A DNA stretch of 49,285 nucleotides from an uncultured Oscillospiraceae bacterium (GCA_934454435.1 CAKSGA010000004.1:1-49285), one strand, 5' to 3'. Shown: positions 1 through 9,325, counted from the first letter of the stretch. Made by a program: numbers and translations. Notes: generated by a model not told the origin, from the sequence alone.

Positions 1-1007
1 GTAGCACTCCTGATGGTCGCAGATGTTGTAGAGGTAGTAGTGCTTCTCCTTGCCGTCCTTCTTGCCGATGAAGATACAGCCGATGTTGGTCTTGCCGACG
101 GTCCTCGGACCCAGGGAAGCAGGGTCGGGCAGTACAGCCTTCAGGAACTGAAGCGGAACTATCTCCCTGCCCTCGTACATGATAGGCTTGATGGAGGTCA
201 TTCCAACGTCCTCAAGGCACTTGAGGTGAGTAAGGTAGCTCTGACCAAAGGTCATGAAGAAACGAATTCTCTTGATGCCCTTGATGTTCAGCGCCAGGGA
301 CTCCAGCTCCTCATGATGGAGCAGGTACATGTCCTTTTCGCCGACGCCCTTGAAGTTGTATACGCGCTTGATTTCCATGGGCTTGGTTTCTACCCACTTG
401 CCGTCCTCGATGTAGCTTCCGTTAGCAGAAACCTCACGAATGTTTATCTCCGGGTTGAAGTTGGTGGCAAAGGGATAGCCGTGGTCACCGCCGTTGCAGT
501 CAAGAATGTCGATGTAGTTTATCTCGTCAAACTGGTGCTTCATTGCGTAAGCGGAGAATACGCCGGTAACGCCCGGGTCAAAGCCGCAGCCGAGGATAGC
601 GGTGAGCCCTGCCTTCTCGAAGCGCTCACGGTAAGCCCACTGCCAGCTGTACTCGAACTTTGCGGTGTCCTCCGGCTCGTAGTTTGCGGTATCAAGGTAG
701 TTGACGCCGGCGGCAAGGCATGCGTCCATGATGTGAAGATCCTGGTACGGAAGCGCAACGTTGATGACTATTTCCGGCTGATAGCTCCTGATGAGCGCAG
801 TCAGCTCCTCAACATTGTCAGCGTCCACCTGTGCGGTGGTGATCACGGTCTTTGTGGTGGGCTGGAGCTTCTCTTTGAATGCGTCGCACTTTGCCTTTGT
901 GCGGCTAGCTATCATTATCTCAGTGAAAACCTCGCTGTTCTGACAGCACTTGTTTATTACTACTCCGGCAACGCCGCCGGCGCCGATGATCATTGCTCTG
1001 CTCATGA
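1..1007 (-). CDS. carboxynorspermidine synthase (LYS1/saccharopine dehydrogenase-like), C-terminus off the window
   Basis: The N-terminus reads MSRAMIIGAGGVAG, a Rossmann nucleotide-binding loop, and the rest matches the saccharopine-dehydrogenase-like family that reductively condenses a diamine with aspartate semialdehyde to carboxynorspermidine or carboxyspermidine. ATG at 1007 is preceded by AGGAGG (1014-1019). About 335 residues are visible; the end, and probably the partner decarboxylase gene, lie beyond base 1. It is the last visible gene of the speD-decarboxylase-speE-cupin operon. Membership in the family and the polyamine context are clear. Carboxyspermidine versus carboxynorspermidine as product is inference. 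The long plus-strand open frame over this region is its antisense shadow. Confidence 0.85.
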
Positions 1008-1029
1008 TTTTATCCTCCTGTGTTCAGTT

Positions 1030-1368
1030 TCAGTTTTTATGGTGTTCGGGTACAACGGCATAGAATATCAGGTCGCTATCCCCGTCGTTTATAAGGCTGT
1101 GGGAATGTCCCTCGGGACAGTAGGTGCACTTTCCTGCGGAAAGCTCCTCGGAAACGCCGTCGCACAGCATTTTGCCCGTGCCCTCAAGTATAAACACGAT
1201 CTCGCTGTTGCCCTCATGGGTGTGGAGCCCTATGGAAGCTCCCGGCTCCAGCCTGCCGTGCATTATCTTGTTGTGGTCGTCCGTGAACATCTGCGCATGG
1301 AACGACTTCTCGCCGCCCTTGAAATGCTCCAGTTCCTTTTCCTCAATGGTATTGAAATCTATCAGCAT
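1030..1368 (-). CDS. small cupin-domain protein
   Basis: A 112-residue single-domain cupin. Motif 1 is visible as GLHTHEGNSE with a following FILEGTG, and motif 2 as CPEGHSHSLIN, giving the usual His/His/Glu/His metal-binding set. The start at 1368 has GAGGTGA just upstream, and that site overlaps the speE stop codon at 1380-1378, so translation is probably coupled to speE. It lies between speE and the carboxynorspermidine synthase gene and is likely part of polyamine metabolism or its sensing, but no substrate can be read from the sequence. Cupins of this size are functionally diverse. Confidence 0.85.
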   Translation of the reverse strand: MLIDFNTIEEKELEHFKGGEKSFHAQMFTDDHNKIMHGRLEPGASIGLHTHEGNSEIVFILEGTGKMLCDGVSEELSAGKCTYCPEGHSHSLINDGDSDLIFYAVVPEHHKN

Positions 1369-1377
1369 GATGTCACC

Positions 1378-2241
1378 TCATTTTTCCGCCGGTTTTGTTT
1401 CCCGCAGGACGTCCCTGACATTGTTCGGCAGCGCAAAGCAGCCGCTATGGACGTACTGGTTGTAGTACCTGGTTTTCAGACCCTGTTCCAGCCACCATTC
1501 GGCGTGCTGATCCTGTACCGGGTGGAAGCGCTTGCTCGCAAAGCCGAACAGCCAGTGCCCGGAGGGGTAGGTCGGTATATGTGCCTGGTACACAAGCGAT
1601 ATCGGGAAGAAGCTCTTTATGCGGCTGTGCGCACGCTTCATTATCTCGGCGTACTCGTCATAGAACGTGCTTTCGTGCTGGTTCACAAGAATTCCGTTCT
1701 CGTTGAGCGCCTTGTAGCAGTTGCCGTAGAACTCCTTGGTGAACAGCCCCTCGCCGGGTCCGAACGGGTCGGTGGAGTCAACGATTATCAGGTCGTACTC
1801 GTTGTCCTTTCCCCGGACGAATTTCAGACCGTCCTCATAATAGATGTGCACTCTCGGGTCGTCCAGTCTGCATGCCGTCTGCGGGAGATACTCCCTGCAG
1901 ACCTCCACGACACGCTGGTCGATCTCCACCATGTCGATATGCTCAACATTCTTAAAGCGTGTGAGCTCCCGGATAGTACCGCCGTCCCCGGCGCCGATCA
2001 CAAGCACCCGCTTTATATCGGGATTTGTCGCCATCGGGACATGCACTATCATCTCATGATATATGTACTCGTCCTTTTCCGTCAGCATGACAAATCCGTC
2101 CAGCACCAGGATACGCCCGAGCTCCACGCTGTCGAGAATGTCTATCTGCTGGTACCTGCTCTTCTCGCTGTACAGGTGCTGTTTAACCTTTATGGAGAAC
2201 CGTATGTTGTCCGTATGGTTCTCTGTAAACCATAATTCCAT
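1378..2241 (-). CDS. speE: spermidine synthase (polyamine aminopropyltransferase)
   Basis: 287 residues, normal length. It transfers an aminopropyl group from decarboxylated S-adenosylmethionine to putrescine. The N-terminal beta domain starts MELWFTENHTDNIRFSIKV, followed by the SAM-fold loop VIGAGDGGT, the acidic MVEID strand end, and the catalytic VDSTDPFGPGEGLF loop. ATG at 2241 has AGAAAGG eight bases upstream. It lies downstream of speD and the decarboxylase on the same strand, so both aminopropyl donor and diamine supply are encoded together. Family assignment is firm; the preferred diamine acceptor is not proven. Confidence 0.95.
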   Translation of the reverse strand: MELWFTENHTDNIRFSIKVKQHLYSEKSRYQQIDILDSVELGRILVLDGFVMLTEKDEYIYHEMIVHVPMATNPDIKRVLVIGAGDGGTIRELTRFKNVEHIDMVEIDQRVVEVCREYLPQTACRLDDPRVHIYYEDGLKFVRGKDNEYDLIIVDSTDPFGPGEGLFTKEFYGNCYKALNENGILVNQHESTFYDEYAEIMKRAHSRIKSFFPISLVYQAHIPTYPSGHWLFGFASKRFHPVQDQHAEWWLEQGLKTRYYNQYVHSGCFALPNNVRDVLRETKPAEK

Positions 2242-2300
2242 AGGAATTCCTTTCTAAAAACGACATTTGACTTACCGTACTTTCTACTCCGGTCGTTTGT

Positions 2301-3770
2301 TCAGTGCCGGTCGTTCCCGGCACTGAACTTTACTACCTGTAAGTACTCCACGTTCATATCCCGGCAGCCGGTAAGGGAACAGCCCTTTTCCTTTGCGAAA
2401 GCTATATAGTCGAGGATATCTTTCGTGATACGCTCGCCCGGCGCCAGTATCGGTATTCCCGGCGGATAGCACATGACGAACTCGCTGCACACCCTACCGG
2501 CGGTCTTTTCTATCGGGATAGTCTCCTGCTCGGCGTAGAAAGCCGCCTGGGGGGACATCTCCAGTATCGGGTCGATGTATTCGTGGTCGTAAAGTCCTGC
2601 CGGGGACTTCCCGTGGAACTTCTTTATAAGGTTCAGCGCACCGAGGAGCCGCTCTATCTCGAGCGCACGGTCGCCGCCGGTGATTATCGCAAGAATATTG
2701 CCGATATCGCCGAACTCTATCTGTATGTCGTACTCGTCACGCAGCAGGTCGTAGACCTCTATGCCCGCAAGTCCCATTGCCCGGGTATGCACCGACAGCT
2801 TCGTCCTGTCAAATGCGTAAAATGCCCCGCCGTCGCACAGCTCCTCGCCGAAGGCGTAATAGCCGCCGATGGCGTTTATCTCCCTGCGTGCGTACTCGGC
2901 GAACTCCACGGTCTTTGCGTAGAATTCCCTGCCGTGAAGTGCGAGGTTCTGCCGTGCAAGGTCAAGGGACACCATCAGCAGGTAGCTTGCGCTGGTGGTC
3001 TGGGTGAGATTGATTATCTGCCGGACGTAATTCGGGTCTATCCCCTTACCAAGCAGCAGAAGAGCGCTCTGGGTAAGGCTTCCGCCGGTCTTGTGGACGG
3101 ACACCGCAGCCATGTCGGCTCCGCAGCTCATGCCGGACGGGGGGAGCCCCTCGCCGAAATAGAAATGCGTTCCGTGAGCCTCGTCGCACAGGACCTTCAG
3201 CCCGTGACGGTGGGCTATCTCTACAATACTCTTCAGGTCGGAGCATATGCCGTAGTAGGTAGGGTTGTTGACAAGAACCGCCTTTGCATCAGGGTTTGCG
3301 ACTATCGCCGCTTCGACCTCCGCAGGGGTCATGCCAAGGGGTATGCCGAGGTCGTTGTTGACCCCGGGATTGACGTAAACGGGCACTGCGCCGCATACGA
3401 CCAGCGCATTTATCGCACTGCGGTGGACGTTCCTCGGGAGGATTATCTTGTCACCCGCCTTGCAAACTGACATCACCATCGCCTGAACAGCTCCGGTCGC
3501 ACCGTTTACTATAAATATCGTATTCTCTGCGCCGAATGCGTCCGCAGCGTATTCCTGCGCTTCCTTTATGACGGAAACCGGGTGGCAGAGGTTGTCGAGG
3601 GGCTTCATGGAGTTCACATCGTTCTTCATGCAGACCTCGCCGAGAAAATCCCTCAGTGCCTTGTTGCCACGGCCGCCCTTGTGACCGGGCACGTCGAACT
3701 TGACGACACGGTCCTGCTGATATTCCTTCATCGCCTCATACAGAGGTGCACGGGTATGATCAAGCCGCAT
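2301..3770 (-). CDS. speA: PLP-dependent Orn/Lys/Arg decarboxylase (fold type I)
   Basis: A 489-residue enzyme of the short Gram-positive Orn/Lys/Arg decarboxylase type, starting MRLDHTRAPLYEAM with VPGHKGG near residue 27. The PLP lysine is K227 in SVHKTGGS, after the DEAHG aspartate (D196). ATG at 3770 is chosen over the upstream GTG at 3779 because TGAGGTGA lies just before it and the GTG would fall inside that site; the site also overlaps the speD stop. It makes the diamine precursor, either agmatine or cadaverine/putrescine. In Gram-positives this family is most often arginine decarboxylase in spermidine clusters, so the symbol is provisional. Confidence 0.85.
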   Translation of the reverse strand: MRLDHTRAPLYEAMKEYQQDRVVKFDVPGHKGGRGNKALRDFLGEVCMKNDVNSMKPLDNLCHPVSVIKEAQEYAADAFGAENTIFIVNGATGAVQAMVMSVCKAGDKIILPRNVHRSAINALVVCGAVPVYVNPGVNNDLGIPLGMTPAEVEAAIVANPDAKAVLVNNPTYYGICSDLKSIVEIAHRHGLKVLCDEAHGTHFYFGEGLPPSGMSCGADMAAVSVHKTGGSLTQSALLLLGKGIDPNYVRQIINLTQTTSASYLLMVSLDLARQNLALHGREFYAKTVEFAEYARREINAIGGYYAFGEELCDGGAFYAFDRTKLSVHTRAMGLAGIEVYDLLRDEYDIQIEFGDIGNILAIITGGDRALEIERLLGALNLIKKFHGKSPAGLYDHEYIDPILEMSPQAAFYAEQETIPIEKTAGRVCSEFVMCYPPGIPILAPGERITKDILDYIAFAKEKGCSLTGCRDMNVEYLQVVKFSAGNDRH

Positions 3771-3780
3771 TCTGCTCACC

Positions 3781-4638
3781 TCAGTAAATGTTCATTCCGC
3801 TGAATATCTCGATCATTTCCCGGCGGAGACTGTTGGTTATCTCGAGCCGCTGCTGGGGGTGGATCTCATAAACATCGGAGTTGAACAGGTAGTTCTGGAG
3901 CTCGATCTCCTTTATCAGCATTTTTGTATGGAATATATTCGACTGGTACACATTGACGTCTATAGCGTCGTACTTCGTCAGGGTTGCCGGGTTTATGTAG
4001 TCCTGAATCGAGGTTATCTTGTGATCCATGAAACATTTCTTACCGGTGACGTCCCTGGTGAAGCCCCGTACACGGTAATCTATCGTGATTATATCCGAAT
4101 CGAAGCTGCCTATCAGGTAGTCAAGAGTGTTCAGCGGAGATATCTCGCCGCAGGTGGCGACATCGATATCCACACGGAACGTGGAAATAGCCTTGTCCGG
4201 GTGATACTCCGGGAAAGTGTGCACCGTGATATGACTTTTGTCAAGATGTGCGTGGACCATATCCGGCTGGATACCGTCCCTGTTAAAGAAGCCGGCGCCC
4301 TTGTTGCAGGAGCCGTCAACATGTTCGGGGTCAATATGTCCCTCTGCGAAGAGGATATTGACAGAGGCCCCCTGCGGGTCATAGTCCTGCTTTGAGATAT
4401 TCAGGACCGTCGCACCGATCTTCTCGGTGACGTCACAGAGGATCTTTGTGAGCCTTTCGGAATTGTACTGCTCGTCTATGTAGGCGATGTAATCCCGCTG
4501 CTCCCTCTCACTTTTTGCATAGCACACATCATAAATGTTGAAGCTAAGTGTTTTTGTGAGGTTGTTAAAGCCATATAAAGCCAGTCTGGAGCTGCCGCCG
4601 CCAGGAACTGCTTCTGCCTTTTTCTCCAACCCTAACAT
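3781..4638 (-). CDS. speD: S-adenosylmethionine decarboxylase proenzyme, E. coli SpeD type
   Basis: A 285-residue pyruvoyl enzyme that decarboxylates S-adenosylmethionine to supply the aminopropyl donor for SpeE. The self-processing site is [10 protein letters not shown]; the serine that becomes pyruvate is S135 from the ATG at 4638. [19 protein letters not shown] and [18 protein letters not shown] are typical of the longer proteobacterial-type SpeD rather than the short Bacillus type. ATG 4638 is preferred over the adjoining GTG 4641 for spacing to AAAGG. It is the first gene of the operon, driven by the promoter at 4706-4734. Confidence 0.95.
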   Translation of the reverse strand: MLGLEKKAEAVPGGGSSRLALYGFNNLTKTLSFNIYDVCYAKSEREQRDYIAYIDEQYNSERLTKILCDVTEKIGATVLNISKQDYDPQGASVNILFAEGHIDPEHVDGSCNKGAGFFNRDGIQPDMVHAHLDKSHITVHTFPEYHPDKAISTFRVDIDVATCGEISPLNTLDYLIGSFDSDIITIDYRVRGFTRDVTGKKCFMDHKITSIQDYINPATLTKYDAIDVNVYQSNIFHTKMLIKEIELQNYLFNSDVYEIHPQQRLEITNSLRREMIEIFSGMNIY

Positions 4639-4705
4639 CACGACCTTTCGGTAAAATAAGTTTCTGCATGTTCACTTTAGAGGTGACCTTTATGCAGTCA
4701 AAGTA

Positions 4706-4734
4706 AGTATAACATAAAAAGCCGTGATTTGCAA
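4706..4734 (-). promoter_or_regulatory. promoter of the polyamine operon
   Basis: On the minus strand TTGCAA (4734-4729) is followed after 17 bp by TATACT (4711-4706), giving a transcript with about 60 bases of leader before speD. Confidence 0.8.
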
Positions 4735-4781
4735 TAATTTTTTTGATATTTTTTTGTGAATTCCATGCAAAGCCAGCCCCA

Positions 4782-4810
4782 TTGACAAAATAAACGGAAT
4801 GTGGTAAAAT
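4782..4810 (+). promoter_or_regulatory. promoter of the tandem membrane-protein genes
   Basis: TTGACA (4782-4787), 17 bp, TAAAAT (4805-4810). It is divergent from the speD promoter with the two -35 boxes about 48 bp apart. AAGGAGG precedes the ATG at 4848. Confidence 0.85.
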
Positions 4811-4847
4811 ATAGTTAAAGCAAGCGTTTTCGGAAAAGGAGGAACGC

Positions 4848-5429
4848 ATGGCAGTTATCCCACAGAGCGGCGGGAAATTCAGCTACACGAAAACCGGGGA
4901 ATTCCGGGTGCGCTGCAAGGCGGAAACTCCGCTGACGATATTATTTCTGCTGCTGATACCCGTCGGGGATTTTCTGATATTCAAGCTGGTAGAATACCTG
5001 CAGCTGGAAATGGACGTGAATGTCGGGCGGCTGATCGAATATGCGTGCTCTTTCTGGTCAGGGCTGTGTGTTTTCATTATAGGCGCAATACGTGCCGGCG
5101 TGACCTGCAAATACTACGCCGACCAGAAAGAATTCAAGATAACCGACCAGCGCAAGCACACCGAATATCTGTTCTACGCCGACATCGTGAATATCGGATA
5201 CACGCCGATTAAGCTGTTCGGCTGCCTGCCCCGGGGGTTCAGGGTGACTGTCACCACCGTGTACCGCACGATCGTGTACGACTACCTCTTCTTCGGGAAT
5301 TTCAGCTCAACTTCGCCGGAGGACACGCCGTTCCACCTGCTTGAACAGCGTGCGTACGCTTCTCAGGAGCCGGAACCGTCCGGCGACCCCATCATCAGAC
5401 TTCGTGAGGACAAGGAGGGACTGCTATGA
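4848..5429 (+). CDS. two-helix membrane protein with PH-like cytoplasmic domain, copy 1
   Basis: 193 residues. Two hydrophobic segments (about 26-47 and 68-90) are followed by a beta-rich soluble part containing EFKITDQ, YADIVNIGYTP and TPFHLLEQ. The layout resembles bacterial PH-domain (bPH) membrane proteins, but I do not recognise a specific family. It overlaps the next gene by four bases (ATGA at 5426-5429), and the two proteins share GEFRVR near the N-terminus, the YTPI turn and the DTPF/LEQ ending, so they are tandem duplicates and probably partners. No catalytic motif is seen. Confidence 0.75.
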   Translation: MAVIPQSGGKFSYTKTGEFRVRCKAETPLTILFLLLIPVGDFLIFKLVEYLQLEMDVNVGRLIEYACSFWSGLCVFIIGAIRAGVTCKYYADQKEFKITDQRKHTEYLFYADIVNIGYTPIKLFGCLPRGFRVTVTTVYRTIVYDYLFFGNFSSTSPEDTPFHLLEQRAYASQEPEPSGDPIIRLREDKEGLL

Positions 5430-5980
5430 CAGGACGTGAAGCATTTGAAGAGCGCTTCGGGTTCCGTGCAAAAGGGGAATTCCGGGTGCGTGCCTGGTTC
5501 GAGATACCGCTCACCATCACCGGCATAGCGTCACTGATCATGGGGGAGTTCATCATCATAACAACAATGAGGGACCCGTATTTTGCTTTTGGAGGGTCGT
5601 TCGGAGCGCTGCCGTTCGTTGGGGCGGCATGGGTGATATTCTGCTGGTGGATAGTCAGGATAGCGCATATTGGCTCCGTGTGCCGCTTCACCGGCGATGA
5701 CAACGAGTTCCGCATAACCGACCCGAACGGTCACGTTGAGATATTCTACTACCCCGACATCACCGGAATAGACTACACGCCGATACGCTACATCACCAAG
5801 AAGCTCAGGGGCTACAAGGTGACGGTCAACACGAAATACCGCTCGGTGGTGTACCAGTATATCGCCTACGGCAAGCAGCGAATTCTCAGCCCGAACGACA
5901 CTCCGTTCTACGTTCTGGAGCAGCACTGCGGGCTGGTCAAGAACGAGGACGGCACCGAAAACAACCAGAGCAGAATGTGA
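5426..5980 (+). CDS. two-helix membrane protein with PH-like cytoplasmic domain, copy 2
   Basis: 184 residues, paralogue of the preceding gene: KGEFRVRAWFE at the N-terminus, membrane segments at about 30-50 and 62-85, then EFRITDPNG, YPDITGIDYTPIR, RGYKVTVNTKYRSVVYQY and DTPFYVLEQ. Its start overlaps the upstream stop, so it is translationally coupled. It converges on gatB, with a hairpin between them. Role unknown; paired expression suggests a hetero-oligomer in the membrane. Confidence 0.75.
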   Translation: MTGREAFEERFGFRAKGEFRVRAWFEIPLTITGIASLIMGEFIIITTMRDPYFAFGGSFGALPFVGAAWVIFCWWIVRIAHIGSVCRFTGDDNEFRITDPNGHVEIFYYPDITGIDYTPIRYITKKLRGYKVTVNTKYRSVVYQYIAYGKQRILSPNDTPFYVLEQHCGLVKNEDGTENNQSRM

Positions 5981-6018
5981 TGATATCATCGTCATACGAA
6001 CAGCTCTACATAACGATA

Positions 6019-6050
6019 GGTGGCTGCGAAAAATCGCAGCCACCGCATGT
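6019..6050. terminator. bidirectional terminator between the membrane-protein gene and gatB
   Basis: A perfect 10-bp stem (6019-6028 with 6035-6044) with a six-base A-rich loop, followed on the plus strand by GCATGTTTTATT. It lies between two convergent genes. The minus-strand T tract is weak. Confidence 0.65.
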
Positions 6051-6051
6051 T

Positions 6052-7485
6052 TTATTCAGAAAGTTTCTTCTTGATATATTCCTGTATAGCCTTGGGGGAA
6101 GCCTGACCCTTGAGCGCCTTGTTAGCCTGTCCCATGAAGAAGCCGAACACCTTCTGGTCGCCGCTTCTGTACTGCTCCGCAGCCTTCGGGTTGTTGGCGA
6201 TTATCTCGTCAACGGTCCTGGCAAGAAGGTCGTTGTCCTCCTTTATCCACAGATCCTTTGCGTCTGCGATGGACTTCGGCGTGCCGCCGTTCTCCACCAT
6301 CTCACTGAGAATAGCCTTAGCATTGGACTGGGATACCTTGTCGGTCTGGAGAAGCTCTACGAGCTGTGCGAACTCCCTGCCGCTGAACTTCAGGTCGTCC
6401 ATGTCCACCTCGCCGAGGTTCTTCCTGCGGAGAAGCTCGCCGGTGATGTAGTTTGCGATCGCCTTCGGGTTGTCGTACTCCGTGAGCGCCTCGTCAAAGA
6501 AGTCGCATATCTTCTTGTCAGAAACGATAAGGTCTGCATCCTGCTTCTTTATGCCGAGCTGCTCCACATAGCGTGCAACTCTCTGCTCCGGCAGCTCGGG
6601 AATGGAATTGCGTATATCCTCAAGCTCTTCTTCTGTAAGGATTATCGGAGGGATATCCGGGTCCGGGAAGTAACGGTAGTCGTGAGCGTCCTCCTTGCTT
6701 CTCATGGCTGTGGTCTCGCCGAGAGCCTCGTTGAAGCGGCGGGTCTCCTGGATCACCTTTTCACCATTGTCGAGGAGCTCCTCCTGGCGCTCTATCTCTA
6801 TCTCGATAGCCTTTGCTATCGCCTTGAGGGAGTTCAGGTTCTTCAGCTCAGTCCTGGTGCCGAGTTCATTGCTGCCCTTGGGGGCAATGGAGATATTTAC
6901 GTCGCAGCGGATAGAGCCCTGCTCCAGCTTGCAGTCGCAGATACCTGCGTACTGAAGCAGCAGCATGATTTTTTCCATGTATGCGATGACCTCGTCTGCA
7001 CTGTGGAAATCCGGCTCCGTTACGATCTCGATGAGCGGAACTCCGCAGCGGTTGTAGTCGGCAAGGGAAATGCGGTTCACTTCGTCATGGACAAGCTTGC
7101 CTGCGTCCTCTTCGAGATGGATACGGTTGATGCGGATAGTCTTGGGCTGACCGTTCACCATCAGGTCCACATGACCGCCCAGGCACACGGGTCTGGGCAT
7201 CTGGGATATCTGGTAAGCCTTGGGGAGGTCGGGGTAGAAGTAGTTCTTTCTGTCCCATTTTGTGAAGCGTGAGATGTCACAGTTCATGACATAGCCCGCC
7301 TTGATGATGTACTCAACAGCCTTTCTGTTCAGCACGGGGAGCGTTCCGGGAAGTCCGCTGCACACGGGGCAGCATCTGGAGTTCGGCTCGCCGCCGAATT
7401 CAGCGGAGCAGGTGCAGAATACCTTGGAGTTCGTGGAGAGCTCCGCATGTGTTTCAAGTCCTATCGTAGGAAAATATGCACTCAT
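6052..7485 (-). CDS. gatB: Asp-tRNA(Asn)/Glu-tRNA(Gln) amidotransferase subunit B
   Basis: 477 residues, normal length. It binds the misacylated tRNA and phosphorylates the side-chain carboxylate before amidation. The N-terminal catalytic core starts IGLETHAEL; the Zn-site cysteines are in FCTCSAEF and RCCPVCSG. LPKAYQISQM, RIHLEEDAGK and RCGVPLIEIVTEPD are hallmark stretches. The C-terminal YqeY-like helical tail runs to the end. It is 12 bases downstream of gatA in the gatC-gatA-gatB operon. Confidence 0.97.
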   Translation of the reverse strand: MSAYFPTIGLETHAELSTNSKVFCTCSAEFGGEPNSRCCPVCSGLPGTLPVLNRKAVEYIIKAGYVMNCDISRFTKWDRKNYFYPDLPKAYQISQMPRPVCLGGHVDLMVNGQPKTIRINRIHLEEDAGKLVHDEVNRISLADYNRCGVPLIEIVTEPDFHSADEVIAYMEKIMLLLQYAGICDCKLEQGSIRCDVNISIAPKGSNELGTRTELKNLNSLKAIAKAIEIEIERQEELLDNGEKVIQETRRFNEALGETTAMRSKEDAHDYRYFPDPDIPPIILTEEELEDIRNSIPELPEQRVARYVEQLGIKKQDADLIVSDKKICDFFDEALTEYDNPKAIANYITGELLRRKNLGEVDMDDLKFSGREFAQLVELLQTDKVSQSNAKAILSEMVENGGTPKSIADAKDLWIKEDNDLLARTVDEIIANNPKAAEQYRSGDQKVFGFFMGQANKALKGQASPKAIQEYIKKKLSE

Positions 7486-7497
7486 TCCTGTACCTCC

Positions 7498-8946
7498 TTA
7501 AAGCTGCGGCGCAGTCGGCGCAAAGGTCTGCTCGAATGCGTCGGCGCACTGTAAAATAGTCTGTTCGTCAAAACGTCTGCCGATAACGGACATGCCTATC
7601 GGAAGTCCCGCCTCGGTATAGCCGCAGGTGGTGGAGATACCCGGGAGCGAAGCAATATTGACCGTAACGGTGCAGATATCGGCCAGATACATCTTTACCG
7701 GGTCGTTGTCCTGCACGCCTATCTTGTATGCGGGCGTAGGAGCGGTCGGGGTGAGTATCACGTCTGCGATGCCGAACACATCGTTGTATTCCTTGATTAT
7801 CTGCTGCTTGAGGGCGAGCGCTTTCTTGTAGTAAGCGTCATAGTAGCCGGAGGACAGCGCATAGTTGCCCAGCAGGATACGGCGCTTGACTTCCTCGCCG
7901 AAGCCCTTGCTGCGGCTGTCACGGATAAGCTCCTCAAAGGTCCTGCCCTCGCCACGGAAGCCGTACTTGATGCCATCAAACCTGGAGAGGTTGGACGCAG
8001 CTTCTGCGCATGCGATGAGGTAGTATGCCGGGATAGCGTACTTCAGGCCGGGAATGGAGCACTCAACGAGCTTTGCGCCCTGAGCCTCGAGGGTCTTTGC
8101 AGCAGCCATTACGGAAGCCTTGACATCATCATCGATGTCATCGGAGTAGAACTCCTTGGGCATAGCGATCTTCATTCCGCTGATGGGCTGACCGAGCTTC
8201 TCGGTGAAGTCCGGAACGGGCTGGCGGGAGCTGGTGGCGTCGTGGGGGTCGTGAGCGCAGATGGCGTTGAGCATGATCGCACAGTCCCGGGCGTCAGAGC
8301 ATATCGGGCCTATCTGGTCAAGGGAGCTTGCAAAAGCCACCAGGCCGTAACGGGAAACTCTGCCATAGGTGGGCTTGATACCGGTCACGCCGCAGAAAGC
8401 AGAGGGCTGTCTGATGGAGCCGCCGGTGTCGCTTCCGAGAGCCGCCGGGGCAAAGGAAGCAGAAACCGCCGCAGCGCTTCCGCCGGAAGAACCGCCGGGA
8501 ACACGCTCAAGGTCGTAGGGATTCCTGGTCTTTGCAAAAGCGGAGGTCTGGGTGGAGCCGCCCATTGCGAACTCGTCCATGCTGGTCTTGCCGAGCAGGA
8601 CATAGCCCTCGGCGTTGAGCTTCTCAATTACTGTAGCGTTGTAGGGCGGAATGAAATTTTCCAGCATTTTGCTTGCACAGGTGGTCTTTACGCCATCGGT
8701 GCAGATGTTGTCCTTTATTGCGAGGGGGATACCGGTCAGGGGAGCAGCCTCGCCGGCGTCTATGCGCTTCTGGGCATTGGCAGCCATCTCCATTGCCTTA
8801 TCCCTGGTCACGGTGATAAAGGACTTCACCTTATCATCACCGGCTTCTATCTTATTAAAATACTCTCCGCAGAGCTCTGCTGCGCTTATCTCCTTGCTGT
8901 CGAGCGCTTTGCGCAGGTCACGGATCTTTGCACGGGTTATATCCAT
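7498..8946 (-). CDS. gatA: Asp-tRNA(Asn)/Glu-tRNA(Gln) amidotransferase subunit A (amidase)
   Basis: 482 residues. It releases ammonia from glutamine for transamidation. The amidase-signature triad is complete: K78 (PLAIKDN), S153 (PGGSSGGS) and S177 (SDTGGSIR). ATG at 8946 has AGGAGG upstream. It lies between gatC and gatB with very short gaps, and the three are surely one transcript. Confidence 0.97.
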   Translation of the reverse strand: MDITRAKIRDLRKALDSKEISAAELCGEYFNKIEAGDDKVKSFITVTRDKAMEMAANAQKRIDAGEAAPLTGIPLAIKDNICTDGVKTTCASKMLENFIPPYNATVIEKLNAEGYVLLGKTSMDEFAMGGSTQTSAFAKTRNPYDLERVPGGSSGGSAAAVSASFAPAALGSDTGGSIRQPSAFCGVTGIKPTYGRVSRYGLVAFASSLDQIGPICSDARDCAIMLNAICAHDPHDATSSRQPVPDFTEKLGQPISGMKIAMPKEFYSDDIDDDVKASVMAAAKTLEAQGAKLVECSIPGLKYAIPAYYLIACAEAASNLSRFDGIKYGFRGEGRTFEELIRDSRSKGFGEEVKRRILLGNYALSSGYYDAYYKKALALKQQIIKEYNDVFGIADVILTPTAPTPAYKIGVQDNDPVKMYLADICTVTVNIASLPGISTTCGYTEAGLPIGMSVIGRRFDEQTILQCADAFEQTFAPTAPQL

Positions 8947-8959
8947 TTATTACCTCCTG

Positions 8960-9244
8960 TTATTCAACGACCTTGGGCACAACGTAGCAGCTGCCGGTGT
9001 TCTCGGCATTTGCGAGGAGCTTTTCTGTCGGGAAGGACGGCTGTGCAACGTCCTCTCTTACCTCGCTGAGGGAAATGCTGTTGTTATCCTTGGTATCGTC
9101 ATAGGTGAGGTCGAAGCTCTTGATGGTGTCCATCAGGTCGATGATGTCGCCCATCTCGCCCATGACTTTTTCAAGCCCGGCTTCGTCATAATTCAGCTTT
9201 GACAGCTCACAGAGGTGCTGTATGGTTTTGAGTTCCACTGCCAT
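8960..9244 (-). CDS. gatC: Asp-tRNA(Asn)/Glu-tRNA(Gln) amidotransferase subunit C
   Basis: 94 residues. It starts with the family pattern of an N-terminal helix followed by LCELSKL and contains REDVAQPSF, the segment that threads between GatA and GatB and stabilises the complex. First gene of gatCAB. AAAGGAA lies before the ATG at 9244; the promoter is at 9297-9325. Confidence 0.95.
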   Translation of the reverse strand: MAVELKTIQHLCELSKLNYDEAGLEKVMGEMGDIIDLMDTIKSFDLTYDDTKDNNSISLSEVREDVAQPSFPTEKLLANAENTGSCYVVPKVVE

Positions 9245-9296
9245 AAATGATGTTCCTTTCTTTTTATGGAGATACTATAAATAGTAATACTCTAAT

Positions 9297-9325
9297 ATTA
9301 TACTCCATTCCGGCGTATTTTTCAA
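9297..9325 (-). promoter_or_regulatory. promoter of gatCAB
   Basis: Minus strand TTGAAA (9325-9320), 17 bp, TATAAT (9302-9297), about 52 bases before the gatC ATG. Confidence 0.8.

Noticed and set aside
13..2235. 740-codon plus-strand open frame across the polyamine genes
   Set aside because: Antisense shadow of three well-supported minus-strand genes; no ribosome binding site and no family features. Similar long shadows over malQ, gatB and the glutamate synthase genes were also dropped.
4565..4849. Out-of-frame minus-strand ORF overlapping the speD start, a possible leader peptide
   Set aside because: Its ATG near 4672 has no ribosome binding site and the frame simply reads into speD; no conserved feature.
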